Shown: piece after piece, positions 1 to 9,478 of the stretch
How the letters are laid out: each line of letters starts with the position of its first letter
Numbering within the stretch: the first letter of the stretch is position 1
NCBI GenBank assembly: GCA_049611965.1
Contig: JBMZBC010000006.1
Coordinates: 12,494 to 76,493, forward strand
Length of the DNA: 64,000 nucleotides
Origin: UBA10364 sp049611965
GTDB lineage: Bacteria; Bacteroidota; Bacteroidia; Flavobacteriales; Schleiferiaceae
Direction: 5' to 3'
Notes under the pieces: generated by a model
Database searches by the model: none
What the model saw: only the letters and a program-made list of their open reading frames with translations
What the model was told of the DNA's origin: nothing
Made by a program: the position numbers and the translations under genes

Positions 1-526
1 GAAAGTACATGACTACCACGAGCGGCTCCTCGTCCTTGAGTTTACGGATGCTATTGTAGGCCAAGCCGGAGAACATGCTGGAGAATATACCCAGAACCAT
101 CAGTGCCGGTGGAATCTGAGCGCTTGATCCTTTAACGACCACAATTCCTGCGAATGAAATCATAAAGAAGAGCCATTGCACCCAGCGCGTTCGCTCGCCA
201 AGGAGTATTCCAGCGATGAAGGCAGTGAAAAATGGACTGAGGTATTGAATGGTTACCGCGGCACTGAGCGGCATCTTTTGGATGGTGTAAAAGAAGACTG
301 TGAGAGCTGTCGTGCCTGCGATTCCTCGGATTAAAAGCCACTTTTTATTGTTGCCCCAAGGATTGACTCTCTTGCGACGAAGCAGCAAGTAACTGATGAC
401 AAATGTTATTAAGGAACGAAACAGGACCAATTCCGTCGCGGGCAAGTGTGGTAAGAATTTCACCATAAGGTTGACGGCTGCAAAACACCCGACAGAGATG
501 AGCATGTAGCCGACGCCTTTATTCAC
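1..526 (-). CDS. EamA/DMT family permease, C-terminus beyond window
   Basis: Inner-membrane permease of the drug/metabolite transporter (EamA/RhaT) superfamily; substrate unknown. I translated it by hand: it starts at a GTG at 526 with MNKGVGYMLISVGCFAAVNL and reads open to the window edge (175 residues). Alternating hydrophobic helices and the segment MPLSAAVTIQYLSPFFTAFI followed by LGERTRW are typical of the first EamA repeat. The GTG shares one base with the TAG stop of porT (TAGTG), which implies translational coupling. Only about the first half of a usual 290-residue protein is present. The family call is firm; the coupling to porT is inferred from the overlap. Confidence 0.88.
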   Translation of the reverse strand, partial: MNKGVGYMLISVGCFAAVNLMVKFLPHLPATELVLFRSLITFVISYLLLRRKRVNPWGNNKKWLLIRGIAGTTALTVFFYTIQKMPLSAAVTIQYLSPFFTAFIAGILLGERTRWVQWLFFMISFAGIVVVKGSSAQIPPALMVLGIFSSMFSGLAYNSIRKLKDEEPLVVVMYF

Positions 527-1218
527 TATTCGAATGAGAAATTAATGAGGATAGCACGGTTGCGGATCCCGTCAAAGGCCTCCACTGGCAAGGTGCCGTC
601 TTGAACCAACAAATTCGTCATGCCCCAAGCGGCGCGGATTTGAGGAGAGAATTTGAAGTATTCGAAGTAGAAATCGGCGCCTACGCCAATCTCGTAATCT
701 GCGCCGTGGCGCTGGAGTTTGAACAGGTTGTCATCCACTACTTTCGCCTTTGAAGCAAGGTCGTTCGTGTAGCGAATACCGCCCATTAAGAACAAGCGGT
801 AGTTGTCAATGCGTACCGATTTGAATTTAAGGTGGAGCGGAAATTGGACATAGGAGCTCTCAATCTGACGCGTGGCGATCACGCGCTCGTCGGTAAACGG
901 GTTGATCAGATCGAAATGTAATCGACGCACGGTGGCTGCAAAGCCCGGGGTAAAACGCAAATCAAAGTGTTCGCTCAATCTCAAGTTCGAGATGATGTTG
1001 ATGTTGTAGCCCGGAAGGGCCTCACTCTCTACACCGAAGATATCTGGGTTTTGACTGAGGTCTTTGAGGTCCATGTTGAAGTTGTAGTAATTCAACCCCA
1101 TATGGAATCCGAAGTGCAGCGGATTTTGATCGTACAGCGGCTGGTTGCGTAGACGCGAAAATTGTGCGCTCGCAAATAGCGGTAGAACAAATAAAAGGAC
1201 GACAATGCGAATTCTCAT
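526..1218 (-). CDS. porT: PorT-like outer-membrane beta-barrel protein (type IX secretion)
   Basis: A 230-residue protein with a signal peptide (cleavage expected after FASA, about residue 18) and an outer-membrane beta-barrel pattern. It resembles PorT, an envelope protein needed for type IX secretion and gliding in Bacteroidota. N-terminal FSRLRNQPLYDQNPLHFGF and the terminal aromatic-rich strand NFSFE fit this family. Position supports the call: porT lies directly downstream of ubiE/menG in many Flavobacteriia, as here (22-nt gap). The window also encodes a protein with a type B T9SS sorting domain at 52.4 kb, a plausible client. The alternative is a generic PorT-family barrel with another role. 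Confidence 0.85.
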   Translation of the reverse strand: MRIRIVVLLFVLPLFASAQFSRLRNQPLYDQNPLHFGFHMGLNYYNFNMDLKDLSQNPDIFGVESEALPGYNINIISNLRLSEHFDLRFTPGFAATVRRLHFDLINPFTDERVIATRQIESSYVQFPLHLKFKSVRIDNYRLFLMGGIRYTNDLASKAKVVDDNLFKLQRHGADYEIGVGADFYFEYFKFSPQIRAAWGMTNLLVQDGTLPVEAFDGIRNRAILINFSFE

Positions 1219-1240
1219 CAGCTAAATAACGCCTGTAGGC

Positions 1241-1975
1241 TTATTTTCTTGCTTGGTATATAGACGCAATTCCAAAGGTTACCGGCTGCGTCTTCGTTGG
1301 CTTTAAGCCAGCTTTCTCCAGTTCCGTTTCGAAGGCCTTGCCGTACGGGAAAGCTTTTACACTTTCAGGAAGGTAGGTATACGCTCTTGGATCTTTGCTG
1401 ACCAATTTTCCTACAGTAGGAAGAATGGCCTTGAAGTAAAACCAGTAGATCTGTTTGAACGGGAAATACTGCGGTTGGCTAAATTCAAGTACGATCAATT
1501 GACCGCCCGGCTTCAACACACGCGCCATGTCCTTCAAACCGTTGTGTAGGTTTTGGAAGTTACGTACCCCGAAAGCCACTGTGATGGCATCAAAGGTGTT
1601 ATCTGGGTAGGGCAGGTTTTCACTGTCTCCCAGTTCAAGCACAATCTTTTTGGCGAGCCCTTTCTTCGCTACTTTTTCGCGGCCTACGCTGAGCATTCCT
1701 TCGCTGATATCAGCGCCAGTAATATCGGCGCCAGTTCCTTTCGCGAGTGCAATAGCTAGGTCAGCGGTACCTGTGGCTACATCGAGCACAACCGAAGGAG
1801 AATCGGCCTTGATCATACGAACGACCTTACGGCGCCAACCCTTATCAATGTTTAAGGATAAGAGGTGATTCAAAAGATCGTAACGCTTTGAAATGTTGTT
1901 GAACATTTCTGCTACCTGTTCCTTCTTTTCAGCTTCGCTGTCGTGGTAGGGTTTGATGTTTTCTGCTCCCGCCAT
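1241..1975 (-). CDS. ubiE: Demethylmenaquinone methyltransferase UbiE/MenG
   Basis: SAM-dependent C-methyltransferase making menaquinone from demethylmenaquinone, the last step of menaquinone synthesis. The SAM-binding motif LDVATGTADLA lies near residue 60, followed by DISEGML and the family signature FGVRNF. The ATG at 1975 (MAGAENIKPY) is chosen over an upstream in-frame ATG at 2008, because the shorter form begins like other family members and a TAnnTTTG promoter box lies 19 nt upstream. Length is 244 residues, normal for the family. It probably heads an operon with porT and the EamA permease. The cytosolic enzyme acts on a membrane-bound quinone. Confidence 0.96.
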   Translation of the reverse strand: MAGAENIKPYHDSEAEKKEQVAEMFNNISKRYDLLNHLLSLNIDKGWRRKVVRMIKADSPSVVLDVATGTADLAIALAKGTGADITGADISEGMLSVGREKVAKKGLAKKIVLELGDSENLPYPDNTFDAITVAFGVRNFQNLHNGLKDMARVLKPGGQLIVLEFSQPQYFPFKQIYWFYFKAILPTVGKLVSKDPRAYTYLPESVKAFPYGKAFETELEKAGLKPTKTQPVTFGIASIYQARK

Positions 1976-1994
1976 TTGGTAAAATTTTCGGTGG

Positions 1995-2002
1995 CAAAGG
2001 TA
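1995..2002 (-). promoter_or_regulatory. Candidate -7 box for ubiE operon
   Basis: TACCTTTG on the minus strand matches the Bacteroidota TAnnTTTG element exactly and ends 19 nt before the ubiE ATG. I see no clear -33 TTG. On the plus strand, TAACTTCG at 2014-2021 (one mismatch) could serve the divergent ABC gene with a very short leader. Confidence 0.45.
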
Positions 2003-2027
2003 GGTCATAAGCCGTAACTTCGCCGGT

Positions 2028-3848
2028 ATGAGTGAAAGAACTACGGAATCGGACCCTAAGGAAGATAAAAAGCGTAAACCGCTTAAGATGAGCGACCTTC
2101 GTCAGCTCACTAAAATCTTCGCCTATGTTGGTCCTAACAAGGGCCTCTGGGCTTTGGGATTCTTGTTCCTCATTATAACCATGGTAACCTCCTTGTTGTT
2201 CCCAAAACTTCTGGGAGGATTAATGTCGTCTACACCCGAGAATCTCGGAGACAATATGCTCATGATGATGGGGCTCTTGCTTGTGCAGAGTGTGGCGAGT
2301 TTTTTCCGTGTGGTCATTTTTGTAATGGTTACCGAGCGAGCGCTTGCCGCCATTCGTGAAGACCTCTACAGCCGATTGATTCATCTACCGATGAGTTTCT
2401 TTTCTGCCAAGCGTGTGGGAGAGTTGAACTCACGCGTGGCCTCAGATACATCACAGATTGGGGAGACCCTAACGACCACCTTGGCCGAATTTCTACGCGG
2501 AATTTCCATGGTGGTTGGCGGGATTGCTATCCTCGCATTTACTTCGATCAAGCTGACCCTATTTATCATTGCAGTCATCCCACCGCTTATCATCGTGACC
2601 ATCATTTTTGGCCGATTCATTCGAAAATACGCCAAGAAGGTGCAGGATGAGGTGGCCGCCTCCAATACCATCGTTGAAGAAACTTTCGCCGGTATTCAGA
2701 CCGTGAAGGCATTTGCCAACGAAACTTGGGAGCGCAGCCGCTATGCCAAGCGTATTAGCGCAGTAGTTGGACTAGCGGTGAAAGGCGGCTACTACCGCGG
2801 TGCCTTTGCCAGCTTCATCACCTTTGGCCTCTTTGGTGCCATTGCTCTGATTATTTGGTTCGGGGCGGATATGGTGCATGAAGGCCAGCTAGCGGCAGAA
2901 AAGCTCAATGAATTCATTTTGTATGCCTTGTTCATTGGTGGGTCCATAGGTGGATTGGCCTCTGTATATGCACAGTTGCAAAAGGCCATCGGTGCTACGG
3001 AAACCATCTTTGGATTGATGGAGGAGGAGCCTGAAATGGATGCAGATGCTGTTCCTGCGGCTCATGCTGAGGTGGCCGAAATTGCTTTCAAGGACGTACA
3101 CTTTAGCTACCCATCGCGCAGTGATGTTCCAGTGTTGAAATCTGTGTCCTTTGATCTTCAGCCAGGCAAAACCCTTGCTCTTGTTGGGCGCAGCGGTTCT
3201 GGTAAGAGTACCATTGCCTCGCTATTGATGCGTTTCTATACTGTTGATACTGGTGAAGTCACCGTTGGAAGCAGGTCACTTTCCGATATTGATTTAAAGT
3301 CTTGGCGCGGCGCACTAGCCTTCGTTCCTCAGGACGTGTTGCTCTTTGGTGGAAGTATACGCGAGAATATCGCCTATGGAGATACCGAGGCAAGTGAAGC
3401 GCAGATTATTGAAGCAGCGAAACAGGCCAATGCGTGGGAGTTCATAAGTGGATTCCCGGAAGGACTCGAGACCACCGTTGGGGAACGCGGTGTGCAGCTT
3501 AGCGGTGGACAACGCCAGCGTATTGCCATTGCAAGGGCGCTGCTGAAAGATCCTCAATTGCTCATCCTCGACGAGGCAACCAGCGCCTTGGATAGCGAGA
3601 GCGAACAGCTTGTGCAGGAGGCTTTGAACCGCTTGATGAAAGGCCGTACTTCTGTGGTTATTGCCCACCGACTATCGACTATTCGAAACGCCGATCACAT
3701 TCTTGTGTTGAACCATGGGGAGGTAGCTGAACGCGGCACCCACGATGCGCTGATTGATAAAGGCGGTATCTATTCAGAATTGGTCAAGCTTCAAAACGTA
3801 GGAAAGGGAGATAACACTTTAGCAGAGAATCCTTCACAGGAGGCCTGA
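2028..3848 (+). CDS. MsbA/ABCB-type ABC exporter (fused permease-ATPase)
   Basis: A half-size ABC exporter of 606 residues: six transmembrane helices (about residues 38-330), then a nucleotide-binding domain. All ATPase motifs are intact: Walker A GRSGSGKST, Q-loop VPQDVLLF, signature LSGGQRQRIAIARAL, Walker B LLILDEATSALD and switch histidine in VIAHRLST. It acts as a homodimer in the inner membrane; MsbA-like lipid or drug export is likely, but sequence alone cannot give the substrate. It is divergent from ubiE, with 19 nt between the chosen start codons beyond the ubiE -7 region. The next gene follows after 31 nt. It is a useful contrast to the degenerate ABC protein at 25.6 kb. Confidence 0.93.
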   Translation: MSERTTESDPKEDKKRKPLKMSDLRQLTKIFAYVGPNKGLWALGFLFLIITMVTSLLFPKLLGGLMSSTPENLGDNMLMMMGLLLVQSVASFFRVVIFVMVTERALAAIREDLYSRLIHLPMSFFSAKRVGELNSRVASDTSQIGETLTTTLAEFLRGISMVVGGIAILAFTSIKLTLFIIAVIPPLIIVTIIFGRFIRKYAKKVQDEVAASNTIVEETFAGIQTVKAFANETWERSRYAKRISAVVGLAVKGGYYRGAFASFITFGLFGAIALIIWFGADMVHEGQLAAEKLNEFILYALFIGGSIGGLASVYAQLQKAIGATETIFGLMEEEPEMDADAVPAAHAEVAEIAFKDVHFSYPSRSDVPVLKSVSFDLQPGKTLALVGRSGSGKSTIASLLMRFYTVDTGEVTVGSRSLSDIDLKSWRGALAFVPQDVLLFGGSIRENIAYGDTEASEAQIIEAAKQANAWEFISGFPEGLETTVGERGVQLSGGQRQRIAIARALLKDPQLLILDEATSALDSESEQLVQEALNRLMKGRTSVVIAHRLSTIRNADHILVLNHGEVAERGTHDALIDKGGIYSELVKLQNVGKGDNTLAENPSQEA

Positions 3849-3879
3849 AATCCGAGGTCCAATTCGTAATTTTAAACCA

Positions 3880-4197
3880 ATGAAGAAATTCCTCGAACAT
3901 CCTGTGCTCAAAATTTTACTCAATCAATACGTCCTTACGGGCCTGTTGTTTGCCGTTTGGATGGTGTTCCTGGATGCGAACAATTACTTTATCCATTCGG
4001 AATTGGACGAGCAGATCGAATCCTTGGAAGCGGATATCGAGTTTTATGAAACTTCTTTAGAACACGACCGTGAGCTTCTTCAGCAACTGAATACCAATCC
4101 TGAAGCCTTTGAAACCTACGCCCGAGAGAATTTCGGGATGTACAAAGAAGGCGAAACTGTAACCATCATAGAAACTGACGACTCATCTGATGAGTGA
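3880..4197 (+). CDS. FtsB/DivIC-like septum formation initiator
   Basis: A small bitopic membrane protein of 105 residues. A short cytosolic N-terminus is followed by one transmembrane segment (about residues 17-33) and a periplasmic coiled coil (about residues 38-75, rich in E/L heptads), then the motif YARENFGMYKEGE, which matches the conserved ARE..gm.k.GE end of the FtsB/DivIC family. It is expected to work in the divisome with FtsL/FtsQ-type partners. The last 8 nt overlap the start of mutA (ATGAGTGA), so the two are probably co-translated. The same arrangement next to methylmalonyl-CoA mutase is common in Bacteroidota, as far as I recall. Confidence 0.88.
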   Translation: MKKFLEHPVLKILLNQYVLTGLLFAVWMVFLDANNYFIHSELDEQIESLEADIEFYETSLEHDRELLQQLNTNPEAFETYARENFGMYKEGETVTIIETDDSSDE

Positions 4198-5467
4198 AAC
4201 CAATAAAAGAACCTACCCACACGGAACCGCAGTAGAACCGCTTTACACTTCAGGACCACAAAACAACCCCGGCTTTCGAGCCCAACCTTGGTGGACCATG
4301 GTGCAAGAGCACCTCGTGGAAAAAGAATTTGCAGCCAATGATTGGGCACTAGAGCGCCTCAATCACGGTGCTTCCGGCTTGCTCTTCTACCTCACCGACG
4401 AGCATTATTTGCCGCGCATTTTAAAAGACATTCAGTTAGAGTACATCAACCTTGGTCTAGTCATCGAGGGCAGTGGTCCAGCTGTGATGGAAGCCTTGTT
4501 ACACCACGCGCACAATGAGATCACCCCAGCGAGTAAGCTCCATGGCTTTATCAATATCGACCCCGTAGAAATTGCCGCGCGCACCGGCGTTTGGCACGAG
4601 GAGAAGATGTACGAACTGGGCGAGCTTACCCGTCTAGCACCTAAGGGCATGAAATTCATGTGTGCCAATGCCAATTTCTATGGCGCATGCGGTGCTTCGG
4701 CTGCTACCCAGCTAGGTTTGGCTGCCGCCCACCTCGATTTCTACCTCTCCACCTTCGGCGAAGTGGGCCTCGAGCAGTATTGGGCAGCACTCACTGCCGG
4801 CACCTACATGTTCGAAGAAATTGCGAAGCACCGCGCCCTTCGACTATTGTGGAAGCAGTTGTTGGGAGATTATGATTTGCCCGAGGTTCATTTAGAAATC
4901 TATTCAGAGACTTCGACCACCCATCAGAGTGGGTATGATATGCATACGAACCTGTTGCGCGCTACCTCCGCGGCCTTTGGCGCTATTGCCGGGGGTGCAG
5001 ATGCCGTGCAGATTCGTCCCTACAACAGTGTCGCCACTTGGGCAGAAAAGGAAGGGGAGCGCTTGGCCTTGAATCAGCATTTTATGTTGGCCTATGAGAG
5101 CGGTATGGACCGGGTGATGGATCCTGCTGCAGGTTCTTATTTCATTGAAAATAAGACGGCAGAGTTGGTTACTGAGGCCACAGCTATTTTGAATGAAGTA
5201 CGCTTACTCGGAGGTTTAGTCGAGGCCTTGAAAAAGGGTTGGGTACAAGACCGCATTGAAGCGGAAGTAAGTACTGCAATGCCTAATGAGGTCTTGGGTG
5301 TGAATTTGTATCCTTTGGATGGCGAAGAGCTGCCTGAAGGAATGAAAGCTACTAAGAGAGATACAAGAGCCGCTCACCAGCAGCGCCACAAGGACAAGGA
5401 GATAGAGCCACTACGCGCTGTGCGCTGGGCGGCTGAATTGGAAACAGAACGTCATAACAGTAAATAA
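4190..5467 (+). CDS. mutA: Methylmalonyl-CoA mutase small (beta) subunit
   Basis: Non-catalytic partner of the B12-dependent mutase that interconverts methylmalonyl-CoA and succinyl-CoA. The TIM-barrel domain is recognisable: YETSEXX-type motif IYSETSTTHQSGYDMHTN, AGGADAVQIRPYN and the DPAAGSYFIE stretch. At 425 residues it ends soon after the barrel and has no C-terminal cobalamin-binding domain, not even a degenerate one; longer small subunits of other phyla (about 600+ residues) keep one. The start ATG overlaps the ftsB-like stop, and mutB follows after 6 nt, so the operon is ftsB-like/mutA/mutB. Function as a structural subunit is inferred from the family. Confidence 0.94.
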   Translation: MSETNKRTYPHGTAVEPLYTSGPQNNPGFRAQPWWTMVQEHLVEKEFAANDWALERLNHGASGLLFYLTDEHYLPRILKDIQLEYINLGLVIEGSGPAVMEALLHHAHNEITPASKLHGFINIDPVEIAARTGVWHEEKMYELGELTRLAPKGMKFMCANANFYGACGASAATQLGLAAAHLDFYLSTFGEVGLEQYWAALTAGTYMFEEIAKHRALRLLWKQLLGDYDLPEVHLEIYSETSTTHQSGYDMHTNLLRATSAAFGAIAGGADAVQIRPYNSVATWAEKEGERLALNQHFMLAYESGMDRVMDPAAGSYFIENKTAELVTEATAILNEVRLLGGLVEALKKGWVQDRIEAEVSTAMPNEVLGVNLYPLDGEELPEGMKATKRDTRAAHQQRHKDKEIEPLRAVRWAAELETERHNSK

Positions 5468-5473
5468 CGGAGC

Positions 5474-7534
5474 ATGTCGAACACTTGGAATACACCTGAG
5501 CAGATCGAAGTTAAAGCTTCGTACGGACCGGAAGACTTAAAGGACGCGACGCATGTAGGGACATTACCGGGCGAGCCGCCGTATGTGCGCGGACCTTACG
5601 CTACCATGTATGTGGGACGCCCTTGGACCATCCGCCAGTACGCCGGTTTTTCGACGGCTACTGAATCCAATGCCTTTTACCGTAGGAATTTAGCTGCGGG
5701 ACAAAAGGGATTGTCTGTCGCCTTTGATTTGGCCACGCATCGCGGTTACGATAGCGATCACGAGCGCGTGATGGGTGATGTCGGAAAAGCCGGTGTGGCC
5801 ATTGATTCTGTCGAAGATATGAAGGTGCTCTTTGACGGCATACCCTTGGATAAGATGTCCGTTTCCATGACGATGAATGGTGCCGTATTGCCGGTGATGG
5901 CCTTTTACATTGTAGCAGCATTAGAGCAAGGTGTGGCCTTGGAGCAGCTTAGCGGGACTATACAGAACGATATCCTCAAAGAATTTATGGTGCGCAATAC
6001 CTACATCTATCCGCCTAAGGAAAGCATGCGCATCATTTCGGACATCTTCGCCTACACGAGCGAACACATGCCGAGGTTCAACAGCATATCCATCTCGGGC
6101 TATCACATGCAGGAGGCCGGCGCCACGGCCGATATTGAGATGGCCTACACGCTTTGTGACGGTTTAGAATATGTAAAGACGGGAATGGCAGCGGGATTGG
6201 AAATTGATGCCTTTGCACCGCGCTTGAGCTTCTTTTGGGGCATAGGCATGAATCCCTTCATGGAGATTGCTAAAATGCGCGCAGCCCGATTCCTTTGGGC
6301 CAAACACATGAAAGCCTTAGGGGCCAAGCATCCGAAGTCCATGGCGCTGCGAACGCACAGCCAGACGTCTGGATGGTCGCTCACCGAACAGGACCCATTC
6401 AACAATGTGACGCGCACGGCTATTGAAGCTATGGCGGCAACTATGGGCGGTACACAGAGTTTGCACACCAACTCCTTGGACGAGGCCATCGCATTGCCCA
6501 CGGATTTCTCGGCTCGTATTGCCCGCAATACGCAGTTGCACCTTCAAAAAGAAACAGACATCACCTTTACGGCGGATCCGTGGGGCGGTTCTTACTATGT
6601 CGAAAAACTCACGGCAGATTTAATTGCGCGCGCTGAATCTTTGATGAGTGAGGTAGACGAGCTGGGTGGCATGACCAAAGCCATAGAAGCCGGTATCCCA
6701 AAAATGCGCATTGAAGAGGCTGCAGCCAAAAAGCAGGCGCGTATCGACGGAGCTACAGATATCATTGTGGGGGTAAATGCCTTCAAAACGGCCGACCGTG
6801 CGAACATAGATATCCTAGAAGTCAAAGGGGACGAGGTCCGCGAGCAACAATTGGAAGGGTTGAAAGCGTTGAAGGCTGAAAGAGACGAGCAGGCCGTTGC
6901 GGATGCCCTCAAGGCCCTAGAAGCCGCCGCTGAAGGCGCCGCTAATTTACTAGCCCTGGCAGTGGAGGCAGCGAAGGTTCGAGCAACCCTCGGAGAGATT
7001 TCATTGGCACTAGAAAATAAATGGGGCCGCTACAAGGCGACTACAAAGACTATTAGTGGCGTATATTCGAAGGAGATGGTACAAAACGAAGATTTTGAAA
7101 AGGCGCGTGAAGCTTCTGATGCTTTTGCAAAGAAGGAGGGACGTAGACCAAGAATCATGGTTGCCAAAATGGGGCAAGACGGCCACGACCGTGGTGCTAA
7201 AGTGGTGGCTACCTCTTTTGCCGACCTTGGTTTCGACGTGGATATGGGGCCGCTGTTTCAAACGCCGAAGGAGGCTGCGAAGCAGGCGGTGGAGAACGAC
7301 GTGCATATCCTTGGCGTGAGCTCTCTCGCGGCGGGACATAAAACGCTAGTTCCGGCTGTGATGGAAGCACTCAAAGAATTAGGTCGTGAAGACATTATGG
7401 TTATCGTTGGCGGAGTTATTCCTGCGCAAGATTATGAGTTCTTGTACAACCAAGGCGTTGCTGGCATCTTTGGGCCAGGTACTCCTATTGCGAAAGCGGC
7501 CGGTGCCATCCTAGAGCTCATGCTGGAAGAATAA
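5474..7534 (+). CDS. mutB: Methylmalonyl-CoA mutase large (alpha) subunit
   Basis: The catalytic, adenosylcobalamin-binding subunit (686 residues). The N-terminal half is the substrate-binding TIM barrel, with the YAGFSTATESNAFYR region, AFDLATHRGYDSD and FNSISISGYHMQEAGA. The C-terminal domain (about residues 560-686) carries the base-off B12 motif DxHxxG as DGHDRG with His571, then GVSSLAAGH and VIVGGVIP. Together with MutA it links propionyl-CoA/methylmalonyl-CoA to succinyl-CoA. Its reactivation chaperone MeaB is encoded at 32.7 kb rather than next door. A strong hairpin terminator begins at the stop codon. Confidence 0.97.
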   Translation: MSNTWNTPEQIEVKASYGPEDLKDATHVGTLPGEPPYVRGPYATMYVGRPWTIRQYAGFSTATESNAFYRRNLAAGQKGLSVAFDLATHRGYDSDHERVMGDVGKAGVAIDSVEDMKVLFDGIPLDKMSVSMTMNGAVLPVMAFYIVAALEQGVALEQLSGTIQNDILKEFMVRNTYIYPPKESMRIISDIFAYTSEHMPRFNSISISGYHMQEAGATADIEMAYTLCDGLEYVKTGMAAGLEIDAFAPRLSFFWGIGMNPFMEIAKMRAARFLWAKHMKALGAKHPKSMALRTHSQTSGWSLTEQDPFNNVTRTAIEAMAATMGGTQSLHTNSLDEAIALPTDFSARIARNTQLHLQKETDITFTADPWGGSYYVEKLTADLIARAESLMSEVDELGGMTKAIEAGIPKMRIEEAAAKKQARIDGATDIIVGVNAFKTADRANIDILEVKGDEVREQQLEGLKALKAERDEQAVADALKALEAAAEGAANLLALAVEAAKVRATLGEISLALENKWGRYKATTKTISGVYSKEMVQNEDFEKAREASDAFAKKEGRRPRIMVAKMGQDGHDRGAKVVATSFADLGFDVDMGPLFQTPKEAAKQAVENDVHILGVSSLAAGHKTLVPAVMEALKELGREDIMVIVGGVIPAQDYEFLYNQGVAGIFGPGTPIAKAAGAILELMLEE

Positions 7535-7562
7535 AAAAGCCCCGCTAATAGCGAGGCTTTTT
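7534..7562. terminator. Bidirectional terminator between mutB and typA
   Basis: Hairpin with arms AAAAAAGCC(c)CGC and GCG(a)GGCTTTTTT around a 5-nt loop. The A-run on one side and T-run on the other let it end both mutB (plus) and the convergent typA (minus). Confidence 0.85.
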
Positions 7563-7592
7563 GGTTTAGGCGGGTCGGTTTAGGCGTTGCTT

Positions 7593-9386
7593 TTATCTCG
7601 AGGCACGCTTTCTATCGTGCTCGTTCAATAAGATTTTTCTCAATCGAATGCTCTCTGGCGTTACCTCCACGTATTCGTCTGGACCGATGTATTCCATCGC
7701 TTCCTCCAAAGAGAATTTGATTGGTGTCGCTAGGGCGGTGTTGTCGTCCTTACCGGCAGCACGCATGTTATTCAACTGCTTGCTGACACAAGGGTTGACT
7801 ACAAGATCACCTGGCTTGTTTTGTTCACCAATGACTTGGCCGCCGTAGATTTCATCAGCCGGTTCGATAAAGAATTTACCGCGGTCTTGGAGCTTGTCTA
7901 GCGAGTATGCAGAAGCTTTACCAGCTTCTTTAGCAATCAATACCCCTGAGATACGACGCTCCATATCCCCTTTGTACGGTTGGTATTCCTTGAGGCGGTG
8001 TGCCATGATGGCTTCCCCTGAAGTCGCAGTAAGAACATTATTTCTAAGGCCCATAATACCGCGAGAAGGAATTTCAAACTCAAGGCGAGTAAGGTCGCTC
8101 TTAGGTTCCATCACGAGAAGTTCACCTTTTCTTTTAGTGACCAATTCAATGACCTTACCTGCAGTTTCCTCAGGCACGTCTACGGTCAACTCTTCAATTG
8201 GCTCGTGCTTTACGCCGTCAATTTCTTTGAAGATCACCTGTGGCATACCCAGCTGTAATTCGTAGCCTTCGCGACGCATCGTTTCAATCAAGATCCCTAA
8301 GTGAAGGATACCACGACCGTGAACGATGAATTGGTCCGCTGAACCCGTCTCTTCAACGCGCAATGCAAGGTTTTTCTCAATCTCCTGCATGAGGCGCTCG
8401 CGAATCTTCTGAGAAGTCACGTGCTTCCCTTCTTTACCGAAGAACGGCGAGTTGTTGATCGAGAACAACATGCTCATGGTTGGCTTGTCTATCTCCATAT
8501 GCGGAAGCGACTCTGGATTCTCAGCATCGGCGATGGTATCCCCAATCTCAAATCCCTCAATACCGTTTACAGCGACAATCTCACCGGCACTGGCTTCCTT
8601 TATTTTCGTCTTTCCAAGACCTTCAAAGGCCATCAATTCCTTGATGCGTGCCTTTTTCGTGCTGCCATCACGCAAGCACAGAGTAACAGGCATATTTTCT
8701 TTCACTTGACCGCGAGTCACGCGACCAATGGCGATACGGCCAGTGAACGAGCTAAAGTCAAGCGAAGTGATTTGCATTTGCAAGCTACCTTCAGATACTT
8801 CAGGGGCAGGAATAGTTTCTACAATGGTATCTAGTAGGTAGGTGATGTCTTCGGTTGGATTTTCCCAATCGGGACCCATCCATTTTTCCTTGCCCGATCC
8901 GTAAACCGTTGTGAAGTCCAACTGCTCCTCAGTCGCGTCGAGGTTAAAGAACAATTCAAATACCTGATCGTGTACCAAATCTGGCGTACAGTTGGGCTTA
9001 TCCACTTTATTGATGACTACAATAGGCACTTTACCTAAGGCAAGTGCTTTTTGCAATACGAAACGCGTCTGGGGCATAGGGCCTTCAAAGGCATCTACCA
9101 AAAGAATCACACCGTCCGCCATGTTCAAAACACGCTCAACCTCTCCACCGAAGTCACTGTGACCCGGAGTATCGATAATGTTGATTTTGGTATCCTTCCA
9201 ACGAATGCTCACATTCTTCGACAAAATGGTAATCCCGCGCTCGCGCTCAAGATCATTATTATCGAGCAGAAGGTCGTCTACTTGCTGGTTGTCACGGAAC
9301 AGTTTTGCCGTGTGTAACATGTTATCTACCAGGGTAGTCTTACCGTGATCGACGTGTGCAATAATTGCAATATTTCTCAAATTCAT
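7593..9386 (-). CDS. typA: Ribosome-associated GTPase TypA/BipA
   Basis: A translational GTPase related to EF-G that binds 70S ribosomes and helps ribosome assembly and stress or low-temperature growth. Of 597 residues, the G domain shows G1 AHVDHGKTT (residues 10-18), G2 RERGITI, G3 DTPGH and G4 NKVD. The C-terminal half contains the family's SRGIMGLRN motif in the loop that reaches the ribosome. Length is normal (about 600). A TACTTTTG promoter box lies 20 nt upstream of the ATG. It appears monocistronic and shares the terminator at 7534-7562 with mutB. Confidence 0.97.
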   Translation of the reverse strand: MNLRNIAIIAHVDHGKTTLVDNMLHTAKLFRDNQQVDDLLLDNNDLERERGITILSKNVSIRWKDTKINIIDTPGHSDFGGEVERVLNMADGVILLVDAFEGPMPQTRFVLQKALALGKVPIVVINKVDKPNCTPDLVHDQVFELFFNLDATEEQLDFTTVYGSGKEKWMGPDWENPTEDITYLLDTIVETIPAPEVSEGSLQMQITSLDFSSFTGRIAIGRVTRGQVKENMPVTLCLRDGSTKKARIKELMAFEGLGKTKIKEASAGEIVAVNGIEGFEIGDTIADAENPESLPHMEIDKPTMSMLFSINNSPFFGKEGKHVTSQKIRERLMQEIEKNLALRVEETGSADQFIVHGRGILHLGILIETMRREGYELQLGMPQVIFKEIDGVKHEPIEELTVDVPEETAGKVIELVTKRKGELLVMEPKSDLTRLEFEIPSRGIMGLRNNVLTATSGEAIMAHRLKEYQPYKGDMERRISGVLIAKEAGKASAYSLDKLQDRGKFFIEPADEIYGGQVIGEQNKPGDLVVNPCVSKQLNNMRAAGKDDNTALATPIKFSLEEAMEYIGPDEYVEVTPESIRLRKILLNEHDRKRASR

Positions 9387-9406
9387 GAGGGTAGTGATTT
9401 TCGCTG

Positions 9407-9414
9407 CAAAAGTA
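9407..9414 (-). promoter_or_regulatory. Candidate -7 box for typA
   Basis: TACTTTTG on the minus strand matches TAnnTTTG exactly, 20 nt before the typA start. No convincing -33 element is visible. Confidence 0.45.
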
Positions 9415-9478
9415 GGCTCTTTTATTCCCGTAGACTAACTTATTAGGGAGCAGTTTTATTAACCTAAACCCCTTCATT

